Positions 26,859-36,261 are shown, counted from the stretch's first letter. The stretch is 64,000 nt of DNA from Neisseria sp. (GCA_030528455.1 JAUMYW010000001.1:1-64000); one strand, 5' to 3'. Made by a program: numbers and translations. Notes: generated by a model from the sequence alone, not told the origin.

Positions 26859-26938
26859 TATGTTCCAACGCATTTGTACGGCAGGGCACAGCATGTTTCG
26901 CCGGACAAGAACAGCACCTATTCGGGGGAGGGGGCGGC

Positions 26939-28198
26939 TTATTTGATTTCCGGATGGCGCAGATGATAGATGCGGGCAACGGCATCGATTAATTCCTTAC
27001 CGCTTCTGGCCGAATGATTGAGCGTGCGCGTGGGCGAGTGCAGCAGCTTGTTGGTCAGTTGGACGGACAGACGCTCCAAAACCTCTTCGGCAGGCGAACC
27101 TTTGGCCAATTGGCGCATCGCATTTTCCAAAACATGGCGACGGGCGCGTTCGCCCTCGTCGCGTAAGGCGCGGATAAGCGGCACATTGGCACGGCTTTTC
27201 TGCCATTCGACAAATTCCGCCACTTTTTCTTCCACCATGCGTTCTGCTTCGGCAGCCGCTTTCCTTCTCGCTTCTTTGCCGTTTTCCACTACCCCGATCA
27301 TATCGTCCACAGTGTACAGAAACACGCCGTCCAATTCCGCCGCTTCCGCTTCGATGTCGCGGGGTACTGCCAAATCCAGCATAAACAAAGGTTTGCCGCC
27401 GCGCTGTTTCAATGCGCTTTCAATCATGCCCTTGCCGATTACCGGCAGCGGACTGGCGGTTGAAGAAACGACTACATCATAATCGTGCAGCACGTCGTGC
27501 AAGTCGTTTAACAGACAGGGTTCGGCGTTTACCCCCAATTTTGCACACAATTCCTGCGCACGGGGAAGCGTGCGGTTGGCAACCGTCATCAGACGGGGAT
27601 TTTTGGCCGCAAAATAAGTAGCGACCAATTCGATCATTTCGCCCGCGCCGACAAACAATACGTTTAACTTGGAAATATCGGGAAATACGCGCTCGGCCAT
27701 TTTGACCGAAGCAGCAGCCATCGATACCGAATTGGAACCTACGGCCGTTCCGCTGCGGATTTCTTTGGCTACCGAAAATGTTTTTTGAAACAGCGTATTG
27801 AGCCAGGTGTCTACGGTTTCGTATTCTTGTGCGGCGCGCAAGGCCTCTTTGATTTGGCCGAGAATTTGCGGTTCGCCCAACACCATACTGTCCAGTCCGC
27901 AGGCCACGCGGAAAGCATGGCGTACTGTATCGCTGCAACCCAAAGTGTAGAGAAAAGGACGGATTTCGCGTTTTTCCAAGCTCTGATAGGCCGCCAACCA
28001 TTCGATAATGCGTTCCGCATCGCCTACGCAATACAGTTCGGTGCGGTTGCAGGTAGACAAAATGACGGCTTCGCGTGCTGCTTGGCTGTCAATCAGAGAA
28101 TCAAGTGCCTGAGGCAGGTTTTCGGCGGGAAAAGCCAGCTTTTCCCTGATGCTCAAAGGAGCGGTCTGGTGGTTCAAACCGATGGTGGTCAGCTGCAT
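26939..28198 (-). CDS. hemA: Glutamyl-tRNA reductase
   Basis: HemA reduces glutamyl-tRNA to glutamate-1-semialdehyde, the first step of C5 tetrapyrrole synthesis. The 419-residue protein has the catalytic STCNRTELY, GLDSMVLGEPQILGQ, the NADPH motif VLFVGAGEM and the helical dimerisation region. I chose the ATG at 28198 (MQLTTIGLNHQ) by family alignment; starts at 28234, 28207 or 28204 are in frame, but the promoter found just upstream excludes 28234. Confidence 0.94.
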   Translation of the reverse strand: MQLTTIGLNHQTAPLSIREKLAFPAENLPQALDSLIDSQAAREAVILSTCNRTELYCVGDAERIIEWLAAYQSLEKREIRPFLYTLGCSDTVRHAFRVACGLDSMVLGEPQILGQIKEALRAAQEYETVDTWLNTLFQKTFSVAKEIRSGTAVGSNSVSMAAASVKMAERVFPDISKLNVLFVGAGEMIELVATYFAAKNPRLMTVANRTLPRAQELCAKLGVNAEPCLLNDLHDVLHDYDVVVSSTASPLPVIGKGMIESALKQRGGKPLFMLDLAVPRDIEAEAAELDGVFLYTVDDMIGVVENGKEARRKAAAEAERMVEEKVAEFVEWQKSRANVPLIRALRDEGERARRHVLENAMRQLAKGSPAEEVLERLSVQLTNKLLHSPTRTLNHSARSGKELIDAVARIYHLRHPEIK

Positions 28199-28237
28199 CT
28201 GCATCATATTTTGGGTATTTTGGGCAAAAAACACATA

Positions 28238-28266
28238 ATTTTAACGCAAAATCAAGTTTTTTTGAA
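28238..28266 (-). promoter_or_regulatory. hemA promoter
   Basis: On the minus strand TTCAAA (28266-28261) and TAAAAT (28243-28238) are separated by 17 bp. Transcription would start near 28231, giving a 33-nt leader to the ATG at 28198. Confidence 0.5.
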
Positions 28267-28534
28267 TTGACTCGTTCAATCTTGCCGTTTGGCAAAACGG
28301 CTTAAACCGTCTGCAGGCGGCATAGTCCGGCAAGCAATGGGAGGCCTGTGTATCGGAAACAGCATCTCTTCATTCGTACGTTTGGGGAAATGCAAGGACT
28401 TTCAACCGTTCGCTCCTGCCGACCGAACCGGTACCGGCTTGATGGACGGGAATACTGTTTTCCGAAGGCAGTGAAAGAACTCAAAGACTTTTCAGAGGGG
28501 CGGAAAAGCCGCGCTGCGGAAGGCGGCGGGAAAA
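28267..28534. other. Divergent hemA-uvrA intergenic region
   Basis: There is no credible gene. It holds a DUS-like ACCGTCTGCAGG near 28307 and otherwise unremarkable sequence. Short frames on both strands lack start signals and family features. Confidence 0.5.
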
Positions 28535-28543
28535 TGCTATAAT
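28535..28543 (+). promoter_or_regulatory. uvrA promoter, extended -10
   Basis: TGC plus TATAAT (28535-28543) forms an extended -10 element 36 nt before the uvrA ATG. No SOS-type operator is visible. Confidence 0.55.
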
Positions 28544-28578
28544 CCGCCGTTTACCTTTTCTCTTTCTGTTGAAAAATC

Positions 28579-31404
28579 ATGAGCAAAAACAACGATACCA
28601 TCCGCATTCGCGGCGCACGCACGCACAATCTGAAAAACATCGATTTGGATATTCCGCGCCACAAACTGGTGGTGGTAACCGGATTGTCGGGCAGCGGCAA
28701 ATCTTCGCTCGCGTTTGATACGCTCTACGCCGAAGGCCAGCGCCGTTATGTGGAGAGCCTTTCCGCTTATGCGCGGCAGTTTTTGCAAATGATGGACAAA
28801 CCTGATGTGGACTTAATCGAAGGCCTGTCGCCCGCGATTTCCATCGAACAGAAATCCACCAGCCACAACCCGCGCTCGACTGTCGGCACCGTTACCGAAA
28901 TCCACGATTATCTGCGGCTTCTGTATGCGCGGGTCGGCACGCCGCACTGTCCCGAACACAATCTGCCTTTGAGCAGTCAAACCGTATCGCAGATGGTCGA
29001 TGCCGTCTTAAAACTGCCGGAAGACACCCGCGTGATGATTCTTGCGCCTGCCGTGCGCGAACGCAAAGGCGAGTTTGCCGACTTTGTTGCCGATTTGCAG
29101 GTGCAGGGTTTCGCCCGCGTGCGCGTGGACGGCGAAGTTTATCAGCTTGGCGAAGTGCCGAAGCTGGAAAAAAACATCAAACACAATATCGACGTGGTTA
29201 TCGACCGCGTGAAAGTGAAAGCCGACATCAAGCAGCGTTTGGCGGAAAGTTTTGAAACCGCGCTGCGGCACGGCGGCGAACGGGCGGTGGCTATGGAAAT
29301 GGACAGCGGCGAAGAGCATTGGTTTTCTGCACAATTTGCCTGTCCCGTTTGTTCGTACAGCCTGCCCGAACTCGAACCGCGCCTGTTTTCGTTTAACAAT
29401 CCGGTCGGAGCCTGCCCGTCTTGCGACGGCTTGGGGCATACCGATTTCTTCGACCCCGAACGCGTAGTGGCGCATCCCGAATTGTCGCTGGCCGGCGGCG
29501 CGATTGAAGGCTGGGACAAGCGCAATCAGTTTTATTTCCAAATGGTGCAGTCTTTGGCCGCGCATTACGGTTTCTCCACCGATACGCCGTTTGAAGAACT
29601 GCCGCCGAAAATCCAAAAAATCATTCTGCACGGCTCGGCTAGGGAAGTGATTCCGTTCCGCTATCTTTCCGAAAAAGGTACGACTTTCGAGCGCAGCCAT
29701 GCTTTTGAAGGCATTTTGCCGAATTTGGAACGCCGATACCGCGAAACCGACAGCGAAACCATACGCGAAAAGCTGCGCGGCTATCAGAGCCACCGTGCCT
29801 GTCCGTCTTGCAGCGGCGCACGTTTGCGCAAAGAGGCGCGTTATGTGTATGTCGGCGGCAAACCTTTGCACGAAATTTCCGCCGTACCGTTGGATAAGGC
29901 ACTGAATTTCTTTGAAACGCTGGATTTGGACGGTAACAAACGCCAAATCGCGGAAAAAATTCTCAAAGAAATTAACGAACGTTTGGGCTTCTTAATCAAT
30001 GTCGGTTTGGATTATCTGAATTTGAGCCGCAGTGCGGAAACCTTGTCGGGCGGCGAAGCGCAGCGCATCCGTCTGGCCAGCCAGATCGGTTCGGGGCTGA
30101 CGGGCGTGATGTATGTGTTGGACGAGCCGTCCATCGGCCTGCATCAGCGTGACAACGACCGCTTGCTCGCTACACTCAAACGCCTGCGCGACCTCGGCAA
30201 CAGCGTCATCGTGGTCGAACACGATGAAGATGCCATCCGCGAAGCGGATTTTGTTGTCGATATGGGGCCGGGTGCGGGTGAACACGGCGGCAATGTTCTG
30301 ATTGCCGGAACGCCGAAAGATGTGGCCGAATGTCCGCAGTCGCTGACCGGACAATATCTCAGCGGCAGAAAATCAATTGCGGTGCCGTCTGCACGTACGC
30401 CGGTCAATCCCGATAAGATGCTGGTGTTGGAAGGCGCGAGCGGCAACAACCTGAAAAATGTAACTTTGGAACTGCCGCTCGGTCTGATTACCTGCATCAC
30501 CGGCGTTTCCGGCAGCGGCAAATCCACGCTGATTAACGACACGTTGGCAAAAATTACCGCCCGCGAATTGAATCGCGCCCAAGAAGAACCCGCGCCCTAC
30601 GATGAAATCACCGGCTTGGAACATCTCGACAAAGTGATTAATGTCGACCAATCCCCCATCGGCCGCACGCCCCGCTCCAACCCCGCCACCTACACCGGCC
30701 TCTTCACCCCCATCCGCGAACTCTTCGCCGGCGTACCCCTCGCCCGCGAACGCGGCTACAACGTCGGCCGCTTCTCCTTCAACGTCAAAGGCGGCCGCTG
30801 CGAAGCCTGCCAAGGCGACGGCGTGATTAAAGTAGAAATGCACTTCCTGCCCGACGTTTACGTGCCCTGCGAAGTGTGCCACGGCAAACGCTACAACCGC
30901 GAAACCCTGGAAGTGCAATACAAAGGCAAAAACATCAGCCAAGTGCTCGACATGACCGTAGAAGAAGCCCGCGAATTCTTCGATGCCGTGCCCACCGTAT
31001 CCCGCAAACTGCAAACCCTGATGGACGTAGGCCTGGGCTACATCCGCCTCGGCCAATCCGCCACCACCCTCTCCGGCGGCGAAGCCCAACGCGTCAAACT
31101 CGCCCTCGAACTCTCCAAACGCGACACCGGCCGCACCCTCTACATCCTCGACGAACCCACCACCGGCCTGCACTTCGCCGACATCGCCCTGCTGCTGGAA
31201 GTGATAGGCCGTCTGAAAGGCAAAGGCAACTCGATTGTGATTATCGAGCATAATTTGGATGTGATTAAAACTGCGGATTATATTGTGGACTTGGGGCCGG
31301 AAGGCGGTGATGGAGGCGGGCGGATTATTGCTCAGGGTTCGCCGGAGGAAGTTGCAGGGATTGAAGGAAGTTATACAGGTAAATATTTGAAAAATAACTT
31401 ATAG
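28579..31404 (+). CDS. uvrA: UvrABC excinuclease subunit A
   Basis: UvrA recognises bulky DNA lesions and loads UvrB. The 941-residue protein has two ABC ATPase modules ([10 protein letters not shown] and [10 protein letters not shown]; two LSGGEAQR signatures; [12 protein letters not shown] and [12 protein letters not shown]) and zinc modules with CPVC...CPSC and CEAC...CEVC. Codon use changes sharply inside the gene: from about 30,550 to 31,200 nearly all third positions are C, then the usual pattern returns exactly at a GAA-type DUS (31206-31217). That suggests a recombination tract. The gene ends at the AT-rich Kiwa-like island. Confidence 0.96.
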   Translation: MSKNNDTIRIRGARTHNLKNIDLDIPRHKLVVVTGLSGSGKSSLAFDTLYAEGQRRYVESLSAYARQFLQMMDKPDVDLIEGLSPAISIEQKSTSHNPRSTVGTVTEIHDYLRLLYARVGTPHCPEHNLPLSSQTVSQMVDAVLKLPEDTRVMILAPAVRERKGEFADFVADLQVQGFARVRVDGEVYQLGEVPKLEKNIKHNIDVVIDRVKVKADIKQRLAESFETALRHGGERAVAMEMDSGEEHWFSAQFACPVCSYSLPELEPRLFSFNNPVGACPSCDGLGHTDFFDPERVVAHPELSLAGGAIEGWDKRNQFYFQMVQSLAAHYGFSTDTPFEELPPKIQKIILHGSAREVIPFRYLSEKGTTFERSHAFEGILPNLERRYRETDSETIREKLRGYQSHRACPSCSGARLRKEARYVYVGGKPLHEISAVPLDKALNFFETLDLDGNKRQIAEKILKEINERLGFLINVGLDYLNLSRSAETLSGGEAQRIRLASQIGSGLTGVMYVLDEPSIGLHQRDNDRLLATLKRLRDLGNSVIVVEHDEDAIREADFVVDMGPGAGEHGGNVLIAGTPKDVAECPQSLTGQYLSGRKSIAVPSARTPVNPDKMLVLEGASGNNLKNVTLELPLGLITCITGVSGSGKSTLINDTLAKITARELNRAQEEPAPYDEITGLEHLDKVINVDQSPIGRTPRSNPATYTGLFTPIRELFAGVPLARERGYNVGRFSFNVKGGRCEACQGDGVIKVEMHFLPDVYVPCEVCHGKRYNRETLEVQYKGKNISQVLDMTVEEAREFFDAVPTVSRKLQTLMDVGLGYIRLGQSATTLSGGEAQRVKLALELSKRDTGRTLYILDEPTTGLHFADIALLLEVIGRLKGKGNSIVIIEHNLDVIKTADYIVDLGPEGGDGGGRIIAQGSPEEVAGIEGSYTGKYLKNNL

Positions 31405-31427
31405 TTTAAATATCAAATATTTATAAT
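31399..31427 (+). promoter_or_regulatory. Candidate promoter of the Kiwa-like pair
   Basis: TTATAG (31399-31404, overlapping the uvrA stop) and a perfect TATAAT (31422-31427) are 17 bp apart. The region is so AT-rich that chance matches are likely. A strong AAAGGAG site follows before the kwaA ATG. Confidence 0.35.
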
Positions 31428-31469
31428 ATATTAACTATCTATATTGGATAAGGAATAAAGGAGAAGATA

Positions 31470-32057
31470 ATGCAGTTCAAACTAATACCAGCATTACTAG
31501 TTTTTCTAGGTTCCTATTTCCCCTTGGCAATTATTTTGGCGATACAAGACATTAAAATATCTTCTTGGAACTCAGATATATGCATTAATTTTCATAACTG
31601 TCATTTGCCTGAATTTCACAATCCTTGGCTTTCTTTATCAATATTTATCATTACAGGAATATGTCTAACATTAACTTTTACTATCTTTAAAAAATTAAGA
31701 TATACATATTCAATTGAAGTTAAAGAAATCAAATCAATTCCAACAGAGTTAATTAATTACAGTTTTCCATACATAGTTTCTTTTATGGGTGTTGATTATG
31801 AGTCAACAGGAAAAATAATTGGTTTGACTATATTTCTTGCATGGCTATTTTTACTTACTCTTAAATCACAGCAAATTATTATGAATCCAATACTATTAAT
31901 TTTTGGATGGAATTTATACGAAGCTAATATTTATGCAAGCGGGCATAATATTTCCACTAGAATATTAAGCAAAACCAAATTAGCTCCCAATAAAAATTAT
32001 TGCTGTACGAAAATTCAAAGTATTTATGTAATAAAAGGAGATAATGAAAATGACTGA
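31470..32057 (+). CDS. kwaA: KwaA-like membrane protein of a Kiwa phage-defence system
   Basis: The 195-residue protein has about four hydrophobic segments (residues 5-25, 53-73, 90-105 and 117-150). Segments such as LINYSFPYIVSFMGVDYES and MNPILLIFGWNLYEA fit what I recall of the KwaA family, the membrane subunit of Kiwa, which pairs with KwaB. A strong AAAGGAG site precedes the ATG. Its last 14 nt overlap the kwaB start, so the two are coupled. Base composition is far more AT-rich than uvrA and radA on either side, and no DUS is present, which points to recent acquisition. The assignment rests on memory of family patterns and gene pairing, not a search. Confidence 0.65.
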   Translation: MQFKLIPALLVFLGSYFPLAIILAIQDIKISSWNSDICINFHNCHLPEFHNPWLSLSIFIITGICLTLTFTIFKKLRYTYSIEVKEIKSIPTELINYSFPYIVSFMGVDYESTGKIIGLTIFLAWLFLLTLKSQQIIMNPILLIFGWNLYEANIYASGHNISTRILSKTKLAPNKNYCCTKIQSIYVIKGDNEND

Positions 32058-32960
32058 ATTCAACTTATGGAGAGAATTTGATTATCAACAATCCACTGTT
32101 CAATTATGGGTATTTAAGAAAAGTCAAATGCCTGCTAAATTTCGTGCTTGGCATGTAAGAACTGATAACACTATAGAACAGCTTTTCCGAAATGCGGCAA
32201 GTAAAGATGTAACTTTGACAACAGAACAACTTTCGTACCACATTATCTCAAAATAATGAAAACAGTTGTCTAACCCACTCTTTATCAGAGAGTGAAGGTT
32301 TAACAGCATTATTAAATGTAGTTAATCTGTCAGAAGCTGAAAATATTGATGCTGAACTCAGGCACCTTAAAGGGGCCATTGGTTATTTAGTCAAATTTCA
32401 AGTTGGTGACCAAGTAGTTTATGCAATTAGAAAAACAGCTCCGACATGGAAGCCTAAAATTCGGTAATTCTTTTATTAATGCCATTTTCGAAAACGGAGA
32501 ATTATCTGCAACACCTGAAGAAACTTTTTCTTTTGACGAGTATTTTGATTTTTACTGCATGAATCAGGCTATTTTTATTAAGTCGAAGCGGGCTTATGAA
32601 AGCGCAACTTCAGATAAAAAAAGCTACCAGAGAAATTTTGATAGTTTATCAATAGATCCATCCTTTACAGACATTTTTGATGATATTCAACCTTTGAAAG
32701 CTTATGTTGGTACCAACGCTATTCAATTGCGTAGAATGACAGTTATACAAGATAAAGCATTATATTTACAACCGGATTTTTTAATAAAAGTAAATCAAAT
32801 TAATACAAACAGAAATTTTGGTCTTAATTTTAGTGAAAATGGCAAACTCATTATCTGCAATAACACTGTTAAAACAATAATACAAATACTATTAGATCAT
32901 AGGTTATTGAGTGAAATTACTGAAAAAATATATGATGTTCCAGATGCTGAGGCTATTTGA
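32044..32960 (+). pseudogene. kwaB: KwaB-like (DUF4868) protein, broken by two frameshifts
   Basis: Three consecutive pieces in three frames add up to one protein of about 304 residues, close to the usual KwaB length. Piece one runs from 32044 to the TAA at 32254-32256; piece two from about 32255 to the TAA at 32465-32467; piece three from about 32466 to the TGA at 32958-32960. Each junction needs the reading frame to move by +1, as if one T had been inserted before AAT. Joined, the protein reads continuously through GDQVVYAIRKTAPTWK, FENGELSATPEETFSFDEYF and LLDHRLLSEITEKIYDV. KwaB is the effector partner of KwaA. As written it is inactive unless the shifts are recoded or are sequencing errors. 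Confidence 0.65.
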
Positions 32961-33069
32961 TAATGGCAAGTCGTAGCCTACATCAAGCTTTAACTTCATA
33001 CATAGGATGTGTATCCTGAATGACATAAATGCGATACCGGACCCACGCAATATTCGGGCTTTTGTTTCC

Positions 33070-33101
33070 ATGCCGTCTGCAATCCGAGCTGCAGACGGTA
33101 T
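33070..33101 (+). terminator. Inverted DUS pair after the Kiwa-like island
   Basis: ATGCCGTCTGCA (33070-33081) pairs with TGCAGACGGTAT (33090-33101), an 8-nt loop, followed by GATTTTAT. The second arm carries one change (GGT for GGC), tolerated as a G-U pair. It marks the return from AT-rich sequence to the normal chromosome. Confidence 0.65.
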
Positions 33102-33123
33102 GATTTTATGCGGCGGCCGGCAT

Positions 33124-33151
33124 TGGACAACGGTCGATTTGGGATTACAAT
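33124..33151 (+). promoter_or_regulatory. radA promoter
   Basis: TGGACA (33124-33129) and TACAAT (33146-33151) are 16 bp apart, 54 nt before the radA ATG. Confidence 0.5.
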
Positions 33152-33178
33152 CGGGAACTTTGAAAACAAATAAAGGCT

Positions 33179-33194
33179 GCCGTCTGCAGACGGC
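33179..33194. repeat. Two DUS fused into a perfect 16-bp palindrome
   Basis: Two GCCGTCTGCA elements in opposite orientation overlap by their self-complementary TGCA, giving a perfect palindrome 11 nt before radA. Only the GCA dialect permits this fusion. Confidence 0.9.
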
Positions 33195-33204
33195 CTGACC
33201 GGAT

Positions 33205-34581
33205 ATGGCGAAAGCACCGAAAACCGTTTACCAATGCAGCGAATGCGGCGGTACGGCACAAAAATGGCAGGGCAAATGCCCGCATTGCGGCGAATGGAAC
33301 ACCTTGCAGGAAAACCTTGCCGCACCCGAACCGAAAAACGTGCGCTTCCAATCGTGGGCGGCGGATACCGCGCAAGTACAGGCGCTTTCCCAAGTGACCG
33401 CCACCGAAGTGCCGCGCGAACCCACCGGCATGGGCGAACTCGACCGCGTGCTCGGCGGCGGCCTGGTGGGCGGCGCGGTGATTCTGCTCGGCGGCGACCC
33501 CGGCATCGGCAAATCCACCCTGCTGCTGCAAACCGTAGCGATGATGGCGAAAAGCCGCAAAGTGCTGTATGTGTCGGGCGAGGAATCCGCCCAACAAGTG
33601 GCCTTGCGCGCGCAGCGCTTGGGCTTGCAAAGCGAAGGCGTGAACCTGCTGGCGGAAATCCGCATGGAAGCGATTCAGGCCGTCTTAAAACAGCACGAAC
33701 CCGCCGTAGTAGTGATCGATTCGATTCAGACCATGTATTCCGACCAAATCACTTCCGCGCCCGGCTCGGTGTCGCAAGTGCGCGAATGCGCCGCCCAGCT
33801 CACCCGCATGGCCAAGCAGATGGGCATGGCCATGATTTTGGTCGGCCACGTAACCAAAGACGGCGCCATTGCCGGCCCGCGCGTACTGGAACACATGGTC
33901 GACACCGTGCTCTATTTCGAGGGCGACCAGCATTCCAACTACCGCATGATACGCGCCATCAAAAACCGTTTCGGCGCGGCCAACGAATTGGGTGTTTTCG
34001 CTATGACCGAACACGGCTTGAAAGGCGTGTCCAATCCTTCGGCGATTTTCCTTGCCAGCTACCGCGACGACGTACCCGGTTCGTGCGTATTGGTTACGCA
34101 GGAAGGCAGCCGTCCGCTGTTGGTGGAAATCCAGGCCTTGGTTGACGATGCCCACGGTTTTACGCCCAAACGCCTTACCGTCGGCCTTGAACAAAACCGA
34201 CTTGCCATGCTGTTGGCCGTGTTAAACCGCCATGCCGGCATCGCCTGCTTCGACCAAGACGTGTTCCTGAACGCCGTAGGCGGCGTAAAAATCAACGAAC
34301 CCGCCGCCGACCTTGCCGTTATTCTTGCCATGCTGTCCAGCTTCCGCAACCGTCCGCTGCCCGAAAAAATGGTAACCTTCGGCGAAATCGGTTTGAGCGG
34401 CGAAGTCCGTCCCGTGGCGCGCGGGCAGGAACGCTTGAAGGAAGCGGAAAAACTCGGCTTCAAACGCGCCATCGTCCCCAAAGCCAACTTGCCGCGAAAT
34501 CCCAAAGATTTTCCGGGATTGCAGATTTACGGTGTAAGCAGTTTGCAGGAAGCGGTGGATATCTGCCGTCGCGAGGCATGA
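33205..34581 (+). CDS. radA: DNA repair protein RadA
   Basis: RadA is a RecA-related helicase that drives branch migration during recombination; in naturally competent bacteria it helps integrate donor DNA. The 458-residue protein has a four-Cys zinc finger (CSECGG...CPHCG, residues 11-29), Walker A GGDPGIGKST, the RadA-specific KNRFG motif and a Lon-like C-terminal domain. Third-position C use is strong through the gene. The immediate upstream neighbour is the Kiwa-like island rather than a typical partner. Confidence 0.95.
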   Translation: MAKAPKTVYQCSECGGTAQKWQGKCPHCGEWNTLQENLAAPEPKNVRFQSWAADTAQVQALSQVTATEVPREPTGMGELDRVLGGGLVGGAVILLGGDPGIGKSTLLLQTVAMMAKSRKVLYVSGEESAQQVALRAQRLGLQSEGVNLLAEIRMEAIQAVLKQHEPAVVVIDSIQTMYSDQITSAPGSVSQVRECAAQLTRMAKQMGMAMILVGHVTKDGAIAGPRVLEHMVDTVLYFEGDQHSNYRMIRAIKNRFGAANELGVFAMTEHGLKGVSNPSAIFLASYRDDVPGSCVLVTQEGSRPLLVEIQALVDDAHGFTPKRLTVGLEQNRLAMLLAVLNRHAGIACFDQDVFLNAVGGVKINEPAADLAVILAMLSSFRNRPLPEKMVTFGEIGLSGEVRPVARGQERLKEAEKLGFKRAIVPKANLPRNPKDFPGLQIYGVSSLQEAVDICRREA

Positions 34582-34619
34582 GGGACGGGTATGCCGTCTG
34601 CAGCTTTGAAAGGATAAAT

Positions 34620-35261
34620 ATGAACCCGGATTTGAAAGCATTATTGGCAAACGATGAGGAATTGGCGGCATTGACTGCCGGTTTCAGTGAAGAGGAACGT
34701 AAAGAGTTCGAGCGAGAAATGGCAGGATTGTTTGAAGACGTGCAAAATATGTTTGCCGAGTTTGAAAACCGTACCATACACCGGCATCTGACAGCCGATA
34801 TTCTGGCGCAGACATCCGATGCCGAGTTGGTGTTGACGGTGTTTGATACTTTGGCTCTGAACGCGCCGGAAAACCTGAGTGAAGCAGAATATCTGGCTGC
34901 CCTGCCGCCCGAGCATCGGGCGGTCTATGCCTTGTATATTTTGGCAGGAGAAGTGGATAACGGAGGGTTTAACCAGTATTACTACAACACCGAAGCGGAA
35001 GCCTCCGCCTATTTGGAAGAAGCTTTCGAATTAATCGGTGCACCGGATTACGCGCGCTTGGTACGCGAAGCCTGCCGCTGTTACCGCGAAAACAGGATTG
35101 CAGGACGCTGCGACGGCACTTTGGAACAGTTTTGCACCTCCTATCGAAACAATCCGCTCAGCGAATACGACCAAGCGTTTTATGCCTTGGAAAACAGCAA
35201 TCCGCTGCATGATTTGCTGGTGAAGTTCATCCGCAGCAGGGAAGACGCTTTTGTGATGTAA
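34620..35261 (+). CDS. DMP19/DUF4375 domain protein
   Basis: The 213-residue protein is acidic and carries the DUF4375 signature in its centre and end: ALPPEHRAVYALYILAGEV, NGGFNQYYYNT, AFELIGAPDYARL. The same domain defines the neisserial DNA-mimic protein DMP19, which blocks DNA binding by an HTH regulator. This protein is longer, with an extra charged N-terminal segment of about 70 residues, so it may be a paralogue or a distinct subfamily. An AAAGGATAAAT site precedes the ATG at 34620. A DNA-mimic role here is an inference. Confidence 0.7.
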   Translation: MNPDLKALLANDEELAALTAGFSEEERKEFEREMAGLFEDVQNMFAEFENRTIHRHLTADILAQTSDAELVLTVFDTLALNAPENLSEAEYLAALPPEHRAVYALYILAGEVDNGGFNQYYYNTEAEASAYLEEAFELIGAPDYARLVREACRCYRENRIAGRCDGTLEQFCTSYRNNPLSEYDQAFYALENSNPLHDLLVKFIRSREDAFVM

Positions 35262-35295
35262 ATGAGTTCATGCCGTCTGCAAGTGCCGAAAATCC

Positions 35296-35324
35296 TTAAA
35301 CAGCAGATAAAACTCAGTTACAAT
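35296..35324 (+). promoter_or_regulatory. Promoter of the squalene/phytoene synthase-like gene
   Basis: TTAAAC (35296-35301) and TACAAT (35319-35324) are 17 bp apart, 31 nt before the ATG at 35356. Confidence 0.5.
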
Positions 35325-35355
35325 CGCGCCTTTCTTCAAATGCGGTGTTTTGAGT

Positions 35356-36240
35356 ATGCAGCCTTTGGATTATTGCAGACAGGCAGAAGCCGACCGGCAG
35401 ATATTCGCGCCGGTCAGCATGCTTTTCCCGACGGAAAAGCGCGATATGCTGATGGTTTTGGACGTGTTTTGCGGCGAATTACGCCGTTTGGTGCGCGAAC
35501 ATTCCGATGTATCGGTCGCACAGGCGGCATTGAACTGGCGGCGTGCCGACCTGGTCAAAGCCTTTGCCGGGGAAAACGCCGAACACCCGCCGCACCAGGC
35601 ACTTGCCGAGATGGCACCCAAATACGGTCTGCCTTACCGCGAATTTGCCGATATTCTGGACGGTACGGAAACCGATTTGAAGCAGATGCGCTACACCGAT
35701 GGCGACTGGCTGATGCAGTATTGCAGCCGCGTGTACGGTGCTGCCTGGCGTTTGGCGGCGAGAATCGCCGGTGCGGACGATGAAAACAGCCTGCATACGG
35801 CAGAACAATACGGCACGGCCGCACGCTTGACCGAAATCCTGAGAGATGTCGGCAAAGATGCGCGGGCAGGGCGGATTTATCTGCCGATGAACGAGATGCA
35901 GCAGTTCGGCGTTCCGGCTGCCGACATTCTGAGGGGTAATGCAACGCCGCAGTTTGCAGCCCTGATGGCAGGACGTATCACACAGGTGCAGAATCTGTTT
36001 TACCGGGCGGCCGCAATGCCGTCTGCAGACAAGGCGGTTCGCCGCCCCTTAGACATTTTGGCTGCCTTGTTTTACGCCTTATTGCAGGAAATCGCGCATG
36101 ACGGCGCACAAAACGTATTGAAATACACGCTGGCTATTCCCAAACCGCGCCGCACGCGGATTATTTGGAAAACACGTCTGTTCGGTTTCAAACCCCGAGC
36201 AGCGGAAATGTTTTCAAACAATCAGAAAAACAGTAAGTAA
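35356..36240 (+). CDS. Squalene/phytoene synthase family protein with degenerate first motif
   Basis: The 294-residue all-helical protein aligns with the trans-isoprenyl head-to-head synthase family (HpnC/HpnD type). The second aspartate-rich motif is intact (LRDVGKDARAGRIYLP near residue 160). The first motif, normally of the form AFCRxxDDxxDE, reads DVFCGELRRLVRE, so its metal-binding aspartates are missing. Without them, diphosphate activation is doubtful; it may have another role, or use a different motif. An SDR gene follows after 21 nt, probably in the same operon. No squalene-hopene cyclase is in the window. Confidence 0.75.
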   Translation: MQPLDYCRQAEADRQIFAPVSMLFPTEKRDMLMVLDVFCGELRRLVREHSDVSVAQAALNWRRADLVKAFAGENAEHPPHQALAEMAPKYGLPYREFADILDGTETDLKQMRYTDGDWLMQYCSRVYGAAWRLAARIAGADDENSLHTAEQYGTAARLTEILRDVGKDARAGRIYLPMNEMQQFGVPAADILRGNATPQFAALMAGRITQVQNLFYRAAAMPSADKAVRRPLDILAALFYALLQEIAHDGAQNVLKYTLAIPKPRRTRIIWKTRLFGFKPRAAEMFSNNQKNSK

Positions 36241-36261
36241 AGCAGAAAAAGGAAACAGAAA

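Noticed and set aside
30373..31251. Minus-strand frame in uvrA, Gly/Ala/Phe-rich
   Set aside because: It mirrors the C-rich codon tract of uvrA on the opposite strand.
32421..32960. Independent 179-residue gene
   Set aside because: It has no ribosome-binding site, its first 15 residues are out of frame with the family, and it joins the two preceding pieces into a full KwaB-like protein.
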